A stretch of 64,000 bases of DNA, from NCBI GenBank assembly GCA_965238025.1, contig OZ250162.1, forward strand, positions 2,542,001-2,606,000, in the 5' to 3' direction. The DNA comes from Pelagihabitans sp965238025 (GTDB taxonomy: Bacteria > Bacteroidota > Bacteroidia > Flavobacteriales > Flavobacteriaceae). Positions 53,521-62,386 of this stretch are shown in pieces (position 1 is the stretch's first letter; each line of letters starts with the position of its first letter). Under the pieces are notes generated by a model. The model was not told the DNA's origin and did no database searches. It was given only the letters and a program-made list of their open reading frames with translations. The translations under genes and the position numbers were made by a program.

Positions 53521-53933
53521 TTCGAGGAAATGTCAGATGATGTCAGGGGTTTTTATTTGGAGTTTTTAGGTTCTTTTTTGGTTTATGTATTTTTTACTCT
53601 TGCCGAGTAAGGGATTTAAAAAGTTCCATAATGCTCCTAGAAAAGAACATTTTGACCTATTTGGATTAATCGATTTCAATCTAAGGACTACGCAATACAT
53701 CATACACTATCTTCGTTCTGTTCGAAACCGCACTTTCAAAAATGAGCCATTTGTCGTTATTTTGTTTTATAAAAGGAACCAAACGAAAGGGTGACCATTA
53801 TAAGATTCTAAAACTGAACGACCAGTTCAAGCAGGTGACTGAAATTACTTCGGACTTGAAAGCTGTTGACATTGTTTATATCATCAAAGACTATAATTTT
53901 TATACCCAACAACTTTAAAACAACCCCTAGCAT
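53521..53933. other. Gene-poor stretch before the TRIC gene
   Basis: No clear gene is seen. It contains overlapping short frames; the best candidate is listed at 53742-53918. The sequence may be the remains of a lost gene, since the reading runs show amino-acid-like composition without family similarity. Confidence 0.35.
53742..53918 (+). CDS. Possible small protein or gene-end remnant (58 codons)
   Basis: An open frame of 58 residues from ATG at 53742 to a TAA at 53916-53918, only 15 nt before the TRIC gene. Its second half (KILKLNDQFKQVTEITSDLK and AVDIVYIIKDYNFYTQQL) has a protein-like composition, while the first is odd (LSLFCFIKGTKRKGDHY). I recognise no family. It could be the 3' end of a decayed gene rather than a real short protein. 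Confidence 0.25.
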   Translation: MSHLSLFCFIKGTKRKGDHYKILKLNDQFKQVTEITSDLKAVDIVYIIKDYNFYTQQL

Positions 53934-54539
53934 ATGTTCTACTTTGCCATTGATATTTTGGGTACCATTGCGTTTGCCATATCGGGTGTTTTAGTTGCCA
54001 TGGAAAAAAAACTCGATATTTTCGGGGTTTTTATTGTTGCCTTTGTTACTGCCGTTGGGGGAGGAACCCTAAGGGATATCCTAATAGGAAGCACTCCCGT
54101 TATTTGGTTAAAACAACCGGTTTATCTTTTTACTATTTTAGGGTCGGTCGCTTTTGCGGTAATCTTTGTTAACCAATTAAAGTATTTCCGGAAATCGCTC
54201 TTTTTATTCGATACGATTGGAATTGGTCTTTACACTATGGTAGGAATCGAAAAAGGACTTTCAGCAGATCTAGCATCGATCATGTGTATTGCCCTGGGAA
54301 CGATTACTGCTAGTTTTGGGGGCGTTATTCGAGATATTCTCTGCAATGAGATTCCCGTTATTTTTCGGAAAGAAATCTACGCTACAGCTTGTATTTTAGG
54401 CGGTTCTAGCTATTTTTTATTCAAATTACTACCTATAGATACAGCTTATGCCTATGCGGCGGCAATCCTAACGATTATTGCAATTCGTATTCTGGCCGTA
54501 AAATTTCATATTACACTACCCAGCATTTATCGGAGATAG
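53934..54539 (+). CDS. TRIC-type (UPF0126/YicG) cation channel family protein
   Basis: 201 residues with seven membrane helices in two inverted repeats. The signature loops GGGTLRDILIGSTPVIWL (about 42-59) and GGVIRDILCNEIPVIFR (about 129-145) are the glycine-rich pore-lining motifs of prokaryotic TRIC trimers. They conduct monovalent cations in studied examples. The nearby convergent gene carries a 7-bp tandem repeat in its 3' flank. Confidence 0.92.
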   Translation: MFYFAIDILGTIAFAISGVLVAMEKKLDIFGVFIVAFVTAVGGGTLRDILIGSTPVIWLKQPVYLFTILGSVAFAVIFVNQLKYFRKSLFLFDTIGIGLYTMVGIEKGLSADLASIMCIALGTITASFGGVIRDILCNEIPVIFRKEIYATACILGGSSYFLFKLLPIDTAYAYAAAILTIIAIRILAVKFHITLPSIYRR

Positions 54540-54597
54540 GGTTTGAGATAAAAAGAGTTTATGGGTTTATAAGTTTAAGATTTTTTATTTTTTATAA

Positions 54598-54693
54598 CTT
54601 CCGGCTTCCGGCTTCCGGCTTCCGGCTTCCGGCTTCCGGCTTCCGGCTTCCGGCTTCCGGCTTCCGGCTTCCGGCTTCCGGCTTCCGGCTTCC
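54598..54693. repeat. Tandem 7-bp repeat (CTTCCGG)x13.7
   Basis: Thirteen exact copies of CTTCCGG (54598-54688) plus a partial copy form a perfect short tandem array in the convergent 3'-3' gap between the TRIC and cyclophilin genes, ending 2 nt after the cyclophilin stop. Such perfect arrays are prone to slippage. The unit is not in a coding frame; the minus-strand reading through it gives only a KPEAGSR-type artificial peptide. Confidence 0.95.
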
Positions 54694-54695
54694 CC

Positions 54696-55403
54696 TTACT
54701 CCAAAACCTCCATTTTTTCAATCTTGATATTCTGATAGGGCCAATCTCCTTTTCCAACAGGTTGTTGGTTTATTTTGTCCACCACGTTCATACCTGAGAT
54801 AACCTTCCCGAATGGGGTATAATCCTTGTCTAAATGGTAGGATCCCGGTTTGGTGACCACAATAAAAAATTCGTAAGGCGATGCCAATTTATGTGGATTA
54901 TCATTTTCGCTACTAGGCATAGAAACCGTACCTCGGTGGTGTTTGTACCCTTTTCTGGTGTCGGGCGGCAGCAAATAACGACCTATTTTTCCTCTCTTTT
55001 TTGCAGTTTCCAAGTCATCGGAGTTACCCCCTTGAATAATAAAATCCTTTACCACACGATGAAATTGCGTATTGTCAAAATAACCCTGTCGGGTCAGATA
55101 AATAAAATTAGCCTTATGATAAGGTACATTGTCGTATAATTCAATAACAAAATTGCCATGATTGGTCGTTACTGCTATTCTATTCTCTGAAAGTCCTTTT
55201 TGATAATTGAAGAAAAAATCAATAGCGTTTTCCTCTGTTAATTTAAAGGGCTCCTCTTCCTTTTCCGTTACTTCGGCAGGGACGGAGTCTTTAAGCGTTT
55301 TTTTATTCTCCGGGGCTGTTTTTTTTACTTGCTTTTCTTCCTTGCAACCCACCAAAAAAAATAGTGGTATTATTGTAATGAGTGCTATTTTTTTCAAATT
55401 CAT
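54696..55403 (-). CDS. Peptidylprolyl isomerase (cyclophilin type), lipoprotein
   Basis: 235 residues from the ATG at 55403. A lipobox (LVGC, Cys at about 20) is followed by a charged linker (to about 60) and a cyclophilin domain (about 80-235). FVIELYDNVPYHKANFIYL, DNTQFHRVVKDFIIQGG (the active-site Arg region) and the SMPSSENDNP block are present. It speeds proline isomerisation during folding in the envelope. An upstream ATG at 55430 would add nine polar residues before the signal peptide, so 55403 is used; its CATG is shared with the divergent NUDIX start. Confidence 0.9.
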   Translation of the reverse strand: MNLKKIALITIIPLFFLVGCKEEKQVKKTAPENKKTLKDSVPAEVTEKEEEPFKLTEENAIDFFFNYQKGLSENRIAVTTNHGNFVIELYDNVPYHKANFIYLTRQGYFDNTQFHRVVKDFIIQGGNSDDLETAKKRGKIGRYLLPPDTRKGYKHHRGTVSMPSSENDNPHKLASPYEFFIVVTKPGSYHLDKDYTPFGKVISGMNVVDKINQQPVGKGDWPYQNIKIEKMEVLE

Positions 55404-56043
55404 GGATTTCAATTTCTTTTCACAAAACATTCCAAAAATAATAGATTTGCCCCTTTTAGGAGAGGCATCGCACTATAAAATGGCACCCGAATTCCGTTTG
55501 GAGGAATTAAGGGCGTTTTACAAAATTAGAAAAAATGCGAAACAAGCTGGGGTGATGGCCTTGTTTTACCCGGACCAAAAGCATATTACCCATTTTTTAC
55601 TTATCCTCAGAAAAACATATAAAGGAGTGCATAGCAACCAAATTGCTTTTCCTGGAGGTAAGGCGGAATTGGAGGACAAAGGGCTTCAAGTAACGGCTTT
55701 GCGGGAAACAGAGGAAGAGGTAGGGGTATCGTCAAAACAAATAGAAGTATTAAAAGAGTTAAGCCCTGTATACATTCCGCCAAGCAATTTTGAAGTGCAA
55801 CCCTTTCTGGGAATATGCAGAGTTACCCCTTCTTTCAAAATTCAGGAAGAGGAGGTCGAGGCGCTGGTAAAGGTTCCGATTACGGATTTTATGAACGACC
55901 GTAATATTTTTACACAAACCATGAATACTTCATATGCCAAAGCTATTGAGGTGCCAGCATTCAGGTTAAATGGATATACAGTTTGGGGAGCTACCGCAAT
56001 GATGTTAAGTGAAATACGGGAAATGCTAAAACAGGTGTTGTAA
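55402..56043 (+). CDS. NUDIX hydrolase, CoA pyrophosphatase-like
   Basis: 213 residues from the ATG at 55402. The N-terminus (IPKIIDLPLLGEASHYKMAP) is the one found in NudL-type CoA pyrophosphatases. The NUDIX box GGKAELEDKGLQVTALRETEEEVG (about 91-114) has the G-x5-E-x7-R-E-x2-E-E pattern. The preceding LLILRKTYKGVHSNQIAFPGG is the family's UPF0035 signature region. Substrate is inferred. Its start codon overlaps the divergent cyclophilin's (shared CATG), so no intergenic DNA separates the two coding regions. Confidence 0.92.
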   Translation: MDFNFFSQNIPKIIDLPLLGEASHYKMAPEFRLEELRAFYKIRKNAKQAGVMALFYPDQKHITHFLLILRKTYKGVHSNQIAFPGGKAELEDKGLQVTALRETEEEVGVSSKQIEVLKELSPVYIPPSNFEVQPFLGICRVTPSFKIQEEEVEALVKVPITDFMNDRNIFTQTMNTSYAKAIEVPAFRLNGYTVWGATAMMLSEIREMLKQVL

Positions 56044-56139
56044 GCTTTAGAAGGTTTACTATAGTTTTTGCGTTTATTTAGAAGTCAAAATTATTTTTCT
56101 TGATTCCAATACTCCCTTTCCTAGCCTTCTAATTCCTAG

Positions 56140-56192
56140 CTCAAATTTCGTATTTCGTACTTCCTTTCTCTTTTTCATTTCGTATTTTAGCA
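56140..56192. repeat. Degenerate TTTCGTATTTCGTAC short-period repeat
   Basis: Units of ATTTCGTATTTCGTACTTCC repeat imperfectly with about 7-9-nt spacing, together with CTTTCTCTTTTTCATTTCG. The run sits directly before the acyltransferase start and resembles other short-period intergenic repeats in this window (1900s, 18570s, 21950s, 54598). Confidence 0.45.
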
Positions 56193-56196
56193 GACT

Positions 56197-57005
56197 ATGG
56201 GCATATTTAAGAGAAACCCCTTTGGGCATATTTTATTTCTTAAAAAGTTTCTAATCCGGTTTTTGGGAGTAGCTACCCATGCACGCTATAAACGGTTCAA
56301 TAAATTGGAAATTGAAGGCTCAGACATCATTCGCAATTTACCCGATACCAATGTACTTTTTGTTAGTAACCATCAGACTTATTTTGCAGATGTCGTCGCT
56401 ATGTTTCATGTATTTAATGCAAGTTAAAGGGGCGCGACAATAGTATTAAGGGGATAGGTTATCTGTGGAATCCGAAGCTAAATGTATATTACATCGCTGC
56501 CGCAGAAACGATGAACAAGAGTCTTTTGACAAAGATTATGGCCTATGCTGGTTCAATAAGCGTGGAACGCACCTGGCGTTCAGAAGGTAAGGATGTGAAA
56601 CGGCAGGTGAAGATGAGCGATATTTCAAGTATTGGGAAGGCATTGAATGACGGTTGGGTCATTACTTTTCCGCAAGGCACCACCACGCCTTGGAAACCTT
56701 TACGAAAGGGTACTGCCCATATCATTAAAAAATACCAACCTGTAGTGGTTCCCGTGGTAATTGACGGTTTTAGGCGATCTTTTGACAAGAAGGGGCTTCG
56801 TGTAAAGAAGAAGGGCATCCTACAATCTATGGTTATTAAGGAACCCCTGGATATTGACTATGAAAATGAGTCATTCGAAGCCATAATCGAAAAACTGGAA
56901 TATGCCATTGAACAACACCCCTCTTTCCTAAAGGTGATTCCACAAGAAGAACTGCTGGCTTACGAAGAAGAAAATAAGACAAGAAAGTTTAGGAATACAA
57001 ATTAG
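56197..57005 (+). pseudogene. 1-acylglycerol-3-phosphate O-acyltransferase, interrupted by a one-base frameshift
   Basis: The first frame (56197-56427) carries the family's HX4D motif in SNHQTYFADVVAMF, then stops at TAA after FNAS. The downstream frame, one base back, continues as LKGRDNSIKGIGYLWNPKL-type sequence and then reads open (MNKSLLTKIMAYAGSI) to 57005 with the FPQGT motif typical of PlsC acyl acceptors. The join requires one extra T in AAGTTAAAGG (AGT-TTA-AAG would restore the frame). A complete copy would be about 269 residues and make phosphatidate. No slippery heptamer is present, so programmed shifting is unlikely; a real mutation or a sequence error remain. Confidence 0.85.
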
Positions 57006-57652
57006 ATTTCCAATCTACGGAGTTCTTTGTAGTTTGCCTTCAATTTTCTTAAAAGCAAACCGTAAAGCAAGTAATAAATACCGCCCAACACTGCCGTCAT
57101 ACCCACGCCCATAGTTATTAAGGAAATGATAAGGCTGGTTTTCAATTTTTCACGAGAGATATTTTTTGTTTTTTCGGAAAGCTCGGTGAAATTCTCAATT
57201 AAACCGTCGTCTAAGTAAACCCCCAAAATCAATAACCCTACGAATATCAAAATCGTTGCCAATGAGAATATAACATAATGTTTTACGGTTCTTCTGGTCT
57301 TTATTATTTTTCGCATCAAATTTTTGGAATTATCCAAAACCGATATTTCACGATACCGCCTATAAAAGAGAAATATGAAATATAGTACCCCCCCATAGTA
57401 AACGATATTAATGGGCACAAAAAAACGCTCTGCCAATGTATTCTCATAAAATTTCATGCCCTCACTAAAATGGGGGGTGAAGTAAAGCATATTCCACAAT
57501 ACGACTTCCAAAATACTAATAATCAAAATCCATTTTACTATGGAGGAAGACTTCTTCCATGTCATTTTATGAATATCGCCGTACGACAGTTTGGGAAGCT
57601 GCTGTTCCTTTTTCTGCCAGTCTTTTTTTAATAATTCCAATTCGTCCATCAT
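57002..57652 (-). CDS. Four-helix membrane protein following a sigma factor gene
   Basis: 216 residues: a soluble basic start (ELLKKDWQKKEQQLPKLSYGDI), then membrane helices at about 38-58, 82-98, 122-144 and 175-198, and a charged end (KANYKELRRLEI). It begins 4 nt after the sigma factor stop and so is presumably a regulator or anti-sigma partner, but has no known zinc motif. Its stop overlaps the acyltransferase stop (57002-57005) on the other strand. Confidence 0.7.
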   Translation of the reverse strand: MMDELELLKKDWQKKEQQLPKLSYGDIHKMTWKKSSSIVKWILIISILEVVLWNMLYFTPHFSEGMKFYENTLAERFFVPINIVYYGGVLYFIFLFYRRYREISVLDNSKNLMRKIIKTRRTVKHYVIFSLATILIFVGLLILGVYLDDGLIENFTELSEKTKNISREKLKTSLIISLITMGVGMTAVLGGIYYLLYGLLLRKLKANYKELRRLEI

Positions 57653-57656
57653 ATCC

Positions 57657-58151
57657 TTAGGGATTCAGTATGGTTCTTAATTTTGTTTTAATACGGTTCA
57701 TTTTCACCCGCGCGTTTACCTCTGAAATACCTAGTGTTTCAGAGATTTCTGCATAGTTTTTATCTTCCAGGTAAAGAAAAACCAATGCCTTATCAATATC
57801 GTTCAATTGCCTGACGGCCTTGTACATGAGCTTTAGCTGTTGTTCTTCGGTTTCATCATATTCATCAGCCTTTATTTTAAAAATGACCGACTCATAGTCT
57901 TGCGTTTGTACACGTCTTTTAGATTTACGATACAGGGTAATCGCTGTATTCAGTGCCACGCGGTACATCCAAGTGCTGAATTTACTGTCTCCCCTAAACT
58001 TGGGATAAGCTTTCCAGAGTTGAATCGTAATCTCCTGAAATAAGTCATTATGGGCATCGCGATTATTGGTGTACAATGAGCATATCTTATGAACAATATT
58101 TTGATTGTTCTCAAGATCGGTCACAAATTGATGCTCCAGTTCTTTATTCAC
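57657..58151 (-). CDS. ECF-type RNA polymerase sigma factor
   Basis: 164 residues of the sigma-70 family. Region 2 (about 15-75) has DLFQEITIQLWKAYPKFRG and FSTWMYRVALNTAITLYRK. Region 4 (about 105-160) has the helix-turn-helix DKNYAEISETLGISEVNARVKM. It is a second sigma/membrane-protein pair in this window, similar in layout to 29446-30371 but with a different, four-helix partner. Target promoters are unknown. Confidence 0.9.
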   Translation of the reverse strand: MNKELEHQFVTDLENNQNIVHKICSLYTNNRDAHNDLFQEITIQLWKAYPKFRGDSKFSTWMYRVALNTAITLYRKSKRRVQTQDYESVIFKIKADEYDETEEQQLKLMYKAVRQLNDIDKALVFLYLEDKNYAEISETLGISEVNARVKMNRIKTKLRTILNP

Positions 58152-58332
58152 GTAATAAATTGGTAGGTGTTGTTACAAGGTTAGTAGTCCTTTCCGGGTA
58201 TTTGTTACAAAATGGTGAAAGTTTAAATTTTCTATAGAACGGTAGCTGCCGAGTATCCCCTTTCAAGGACCATTTGTATTATATTATTCTGCCACACTCC
58301 TAAACCGGATCAAGGGTAAATTTGTTGTTAAC

Positions 58333-59760
58333 TTAATTTCTGTAATCCAAGGCTGGGGCTCTATCCCCCAAAAGTGGAATATATTTGAAATCGTCGCCTC
58401 GTCGTTCTATAAATTCGGTCTTTGCGTTTTTAACCAGGTCGTTGTCCTGAAAGAGTTCGATTGCCGTTAATGTCAATGTTTTTGCCGCGACCATCATGCC
58501 TTTCTTGCCAATACTGGTACCCCCTGCGGCAACTGCTTGCCAACTGTGTGCCGGCGTTCCAGGTACCCAAGTAGCTGAGCCCATGCCCACGGTAGGAACC
58601 GCAAAACTAACATCTCCTACATCGGTAGAGCCATAGGCCTTTGCCTTGGTCTTATAGGGCTCTATTCTTTTTGCCGCAGCCAGATCGGCTTTTTCTTGAC
58701 CTAGGCTTATCGCAATTTTATCTGCAAAGGCTTTTTCTTCAAGAGTATATTCAATACCCCCGATTTTAGAAAGCTTGTCGTGCATTAATTTTTGTAGGGT
58801 AAGATTGGGCAACAACTCATGTGTGCCCCCGATCATTTCGTAATCCATTGTAGTTCCCGTTCCAAGCGCTGCGCCTTCCGCTGCTTTTACAATGCGATCA
58901 AAAATTTGTATTACCTCGTCGCGTCTGTCGTGGCGCGCATAGTAATAGACTTCTGCAAAATCAGGGACCACATTTGGTGCCTTGCCGCCACTGGTAATGA
59001 CATAATGTATCCTTGCTTTTTCAGGTATGTGTTCGCGCATCATATTTACCATAACGTTCATCGCCTCCACACCATCTAATGCCGAACGGCCTTTTTCAGG
59101 GGAACCGGCTGCATGCGCCGAAACACCATAGAATCGAAACTTGGCCGACTTGTTTGCCAAAGCTGCACCTGCGCTTGCTGCATTTCTTGAACTCGGATGC
59201 CAATGCAGGGCAACATCCACATCATTAAAAAGACCTTCACGCACCATATATACCTTTCCCGAACCACCTTCTTCGGCCGGGGTACCATAAAAACGAATTG
59301 TGCCTTTTGTTTTATTGGCCGCCATCCATTCTTTAACAGCTATGGCCGCCGCCGTAGATGCCGTGCCGAACAAATGGTGACCACAGGCATGGCCAGCAGC
59401 TTTTCCTGCAGATTTCTTTTCGGCCACGGCTTCTTGTGATAGCCCAGGAAGTGCATCGTATTCCCCCATAATCGCAATTACAGGGGCACCACTACCATAT
59501 TCGGCTATAAAGGCGGTTGGGATACCCGCTACCCCTTTATTGATGCTAAAACCGGCATCGGTAAGCGTCTCTTGCAAAAGCTTTGAACTCTTTTCTTCTT
59601 GGTACCCCATCTCGGCTAATTCCCAAATACTTTGGGCGATTTCACCATAGACGAGTGCTTGATCATCCAAATTTTTAATAACATCATCTATGTCTTTCTG
59701 GGCGTTAACAGAGATTAAAGAAAGAAAAAAAAGGACTGGCAGGAATATGTATAGTTTCAT
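58333..59760 (-). CDS. M20-family amidohydrolase (AbgB/peptidase-like), exported
   Basis: 475 residues. A signal peptide (1-20, SVNAQ) precedes an M20 dimetal hydrolase. Visible motifs are IMGEYDALPGLS (Asp ligand), AGHACGHHLFGTA (Cys/His ligands) and TPAEEGGSGKVY (Glu pair). The dimerisation insert lies at about 195-330 (HAAGSPEKGRSALDGVEAMN). It cuts amide bonds of small N-acylated substrates or p-aminobenzoyl-glutamate-like molecules in family examples. Substrate is unknown. It is followed by an alpha-glucosidase gene on the same strand but with a 73-nt gap. Confidence 0.9.
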   Translation of the reverse strand: MKLYIFLPVLFFLSLISVNAQKDIDDVIKNLDDQALVYGEIAQSIWELAEMGYQEEKSSKLLQETLTDAGFSINKGVAGIPTAFIAEYGSGAPVIAIMGEYDALPGLSQEAVAEKKSAGKAAGHACGHHLFGTASTAAAIAVKEWMAANKTKGTIRFYGTPAEEGGSGKVYMVREGLFNDVDVALHWHPSSRNAASAGAALANKSAKFRFYGVSAHAAGSPEKGRSALDGVEAMNVMVNMMREHIPEKARIHYVITSGGKAPNVVPDFAEVYYYARHDRRDEVIQIFDRIVKAAEGAALGTGTTMDYEMIGGTHELLPNLTLQKLMHDKLSKIGGIEYTLEEKAFADKIAISLGQEKADLAAAKRIEPYKTKAKAYGSTDVGDVSFAVPTVGMGSATWVPGTPAHSWQAVAAGGTSIGKKGMMVAAKTLTLTAIELFQDNDLVKNAKTEFIERRGDDFKYIPLLGDRAPALDYRN

Positions 59761-59833
59761 GGGTATAGCAGTTAAGATTGACTTTTAGGTAGTTATAATT
59801 AAACAACCACTAAATATAGTTAAAACCAACAAG

Positions 59834-61525
59834 CTAATCCAATAAATAGACACAGGCTTGATAGGCATATAATTCAAAGCTATTTCCGCTTCTGGAACGA
59901 ACATCATCGTTTGATATAAGAAGCTTGGCTTTTTTAAAGGATAACTTTGTAAGGTCGATCGTAGCACGCTTGGTAGAAAAGCTCAATAGCACGAGATACC
60001 TCATGTCACCGGCACTACGTGTATAAGCATAAATGTCTTCATTTTTTTCCTGTAACAGGGTATACTTCCCGTAAACGAGTGTCAAATGTTCTTTACGAAT
60101 CTGTATCATTCGTCTAAAATAATTCAGTACTGAATAAGCATCTTCGGTTTGGGAAAACACATTCACCCCTTCCTTATAATTTTCATTGACCCTTAACCAA
60201 GGTTTACTCGCTGAAAAACCGGCATGGGCGGACTTGTCCCACTGCATTGGTGTTCTGGCATTGTCGCGGCTTGCTTCTTTCTCATTTTCTAAAAAGGCAG
60301 TTGTATCTTCGCCATCATTTTTGGCTATTTGGTAACGATTAAGGGTATTAATGTCTTTATAATCCGATATGTTGTTAAACTTAATGTTTGTCATTCCGAT
60401 TTCTTCCCCATAATAAAAATAGGGAGTACCGCGCATAGTCAGCAAAAAAGTGTGCAGCATCGTGGCCGACTTATACCAGTGCGTTCTGGAATCACGGCCC
60501 CAACGGCTTACACTGCGAGGGAAATCATGGTTGTTTAAGAACACGCTGCCCCATCCCTTTTTGGCAAAAACAGCATCCCAATCACTGAAGATTTTTTTGA
60601 ACTCCGTAAGCTTCCATTTTTCTTTACGCATTAAAAAGACTTCATTTTCTTCCCTGTCTAGGGCCATAAGATCAAAATGAAAGAACATATTTACCTCTTG
60701 TCTATCTTCATCCACAAAATCCAAAGCTTTATCAATTCCAATTCCTGGAGCCTCGCCAACGGTCATAACATCATATTTACTCAAGACTTCGGTATGTATT
60801 TCATGTAGGTACTCATGTAGTTTTGGCCCATCGGAATAATACGCAACAAAATCACCTTTGTATTTCTCGGGAAGGTTTGGGTAATTGGTATCCTTTGAAA
60901 TAAACGAAATTACGTCCATACGGAAGCCATCAACCCCTTTATCAAACCAAAATTTCATGATATCGTGCACCTCTTTTCGCACCTTTGGGTTCTCCCATTT
61001 TAGATCGGGCTGTTTTACAGAGAACGAGTGCAGGTAATAAGAATCAGTGGGTTCGTCATATTTCCAGGCATTTCCATCAACATCAAAATAGCTCCATCGT
61101 TTTGGGGGAGTACCTTTTTCTGCCGGCCACCAATGATAATAATCCCGATATGGATTATCACGGGATTTTCGGGATTCAACAAACCAATCGTGTTCATCAC
61201 TGCTATGGTTCACGACAAGGTCCATCACCAACTTTAATCCTCTCGTTTTTATGCCCCGCAATAGCTCATCAAAATCCTGCATCGTACCAAACTCTGGCAT
61301 AATGTTCCGGTAGTCTGCAATGTCATAACCATTATCGTCATTTGGGGAAACGTAAACCGGGTTCAGCCAAATGATATCGACCCCCAAGCTCTTAATGTAA
61401 TCCAGCCGTTGAATAATGCCTCGTAGGTCACCAATACCATTACCCGTGGTGTCCTGAAAACTTCTAGGATATATTTGATATACGATGCCTTCTTTCCACC
61501 ATTTTCGATTACTGATTTGTTGCAT
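59834..61525 (-). CDS. GH13 alpha-glucosidase (oligo-1,6-glucosidase type)
   Basis: 563 residues of the GH13 family. Region I DLVVNHSSD (102-110), region II GFRMDVISF (200-208; nucleophile Asp204), region III MTVGEAPG (254-261; acid/base Glu258) and region IV NNHDFPRS (331-338; Asp334) are complete. Val205 after the nucleophile is typical of enzymes that split alpha-1,6 bonds, so isomaltose or other short alpha-1,6 oligosaccharides are the probable substrates. No signal peptide is seen, so it is cytoplasmic. No transporter or regulator lies beside it. Confidence 0.93.
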   Translation of the reverse strand: MQQISNRKWWKEGIVYQIYPRSFQDTTGNGIGDLRGIIQRLDYIKSLGVDIIWLNPVYVSPNDDNGYDIADYRNIMPEFGTMQDFDELLRGIKTRGLKLVMDLVVNHSSDEHDWFVESRKSRDNPYRDYYHWWPAEKGTPPKRWSYFDVDGNAWKYDEPTDSYYLHSFSVKQPDLKWENPKVRKEVHDIMKFWFDKGVDGFRMDVISFISKDTNYPNLPEKYKGDFVAYYSDGPKLHEYLHEIHTEVLSKYDVMTVGEAPGIGIDKALDFVDEDRQEVNMFFHFDLMALDREENEVFLMRKEKWKLTEFKKIFSDWDAVFAKKGWGSVFLNNHDFPRSVSRWGRDSRTHWYKSATMLHTFLLTMRGTPYFYYGEEIGMTNIKFNNISDYKDINTLNRYQIAKNDGEDTTAFLENEKEASRDNARTPMQWDKSAHAGFSASKPWLRVNENYKEGVNVFSQTEDAYSVLNYFRRMIQIRKEHLTLVYGKYTLLQEKNEDIYAYTRSAGDMRYLVLLSFSTKRATIDLTKLSFKKAKLLISNDDVRSRSGNSFELYAYQACVYLLD

Positions 61526-61646
61526 TCAGGTATAGGTTTAGGACATAAATATATCAAATCCCCTTCTAAGAAAATGATTTAATTGGGTATAGAATAACTA
61601 TTTCGATTGCGCTAGGTCTTTGCCGTCTAACTTCTTAATCCCAACC

Positions 61647-62339
61647 TTATTCTCGGTTGTTTATATTTTGCATTTTGTATTTGGGGTCAGATTTTAAGAT
61701 ACCCAGAACCATACTCAATTGTGCGACGCCATATATGGCCATCACCATTACTCCAGAGAAAGGGATATCACTTTTAAACCTGGTGATCGCAATGATACTG
61801 TCGGATAGCATAAACAATAATGCGCCTAATAGTATATAGATATAGCTATTATCCGATATTTCATCTCTTCTTAAATAAGCGAATAGAATCATGATCAAAA
61901 TAGAAAGCATGTATATGGCTACCGGTAACATAAAACCGTGAAGTGAATCCATTAAGTACCAAAATAGCGATCCTGCATAAAGTATCAGGATTACTAATGG
62001 CACAAGAAAGCCTGTTTCTTTATTTCGGTTTCGGGAAAACTGAATAATGTACATAATGTGGGCAAGCATAAAAGCGAGCACGCCACCAGTAAATAAATAA
62101 TCGAATTCCCCGGCGTAAATTAATTGTACATCGCCAATAAATGAAAATATCAGGGCCGTGGTGACCAAGATTTTAGTTTTTCTATCTACCTGGTGCATTA
62201 AGAAAAAAATCAAAAGCGAAATTACGACCATGGGCTTGGTAATGATCCTAAAGGGTATCCAATTGGGATTGGAGACCACAATAAGTTCTATCGTCAGTAT
62301 AATTCCGAAACACCAAAGGAAGGGTCTGGTTTTTCTCAT
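61647..62339 (-). CDS. YhhN/TMEM86 family membrane protein (lysoplasmalogenase-like)
   Basis: 230 residues with about eight membrane helices (FLWCFGIILTIELIVVSN, ISLLIFFLMHQVDRKTKILV and AHIMYIIQF among them). Family blocks SLIFSFIGDVQLI-type (ALIFSFIGDVQLIY), LFMLSDSIIAI and GVMVMAIYGVAQ with conserved Asp residues are present. The eukaryotic member TMEM86B hydrolyses lysoplasmalogens; the bacterial substrate is less clear. Stand-alone gene between the glucosidase and xerD. Confidence 0.85.
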   Translation of the reverse strand: MRKTRPFLWCFGIILTIELIVVSNPNWIPFRIITKPMVVISLLIFFLMHQVDRKTKILVTTALIFSFIGDVQLIYAGEFDYLFTGGVLAFMLAHIMYIIQFSRNRNKETGFLVPLVILILYAGSLFWYLMDSLHGFMLPVAIYMLSILIMILFAYLRRDEISDNSYIYILLGALLFMLSDSIIAITRFKSDIPFSGVMVMAIYGVAQLSMVLGILKSDPKYKMQNINNRE

Positions 62340-62386
62340 TCAGTGTGTAAAATAAACTTCATTCTATTCGTTCAAATATATCTAAT

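Noticed and set aside
53585..53794. A 69-codon plus-strand frame before the TRIC gene
   Set aside because: No start context, no family resemblance and a composition typical of non-coding DNA; it overlaps the slightly better 53742 frame.
54598..54693. A CRISPR array
   Set aside because: The unit is 7 bp with no spacers, and no cas gene is in the window.
54575..54757. Minus-strand frame coding for repeated KPEAGSR-like peptide
   Set aside because: It is merely the translation of the 7-bp tandem array; the period of 7 gives a 7-residue repeat in any frame, and it overlaps the cyclophilin gene end.
56415..56435. Programmed -1 frameshift in the acyltransferase
   Set aside because: There is no X-XXY-YYZ slippery heptamer at the join and no downstream pseudoknot apparent; a single-base loss explains it more simply.
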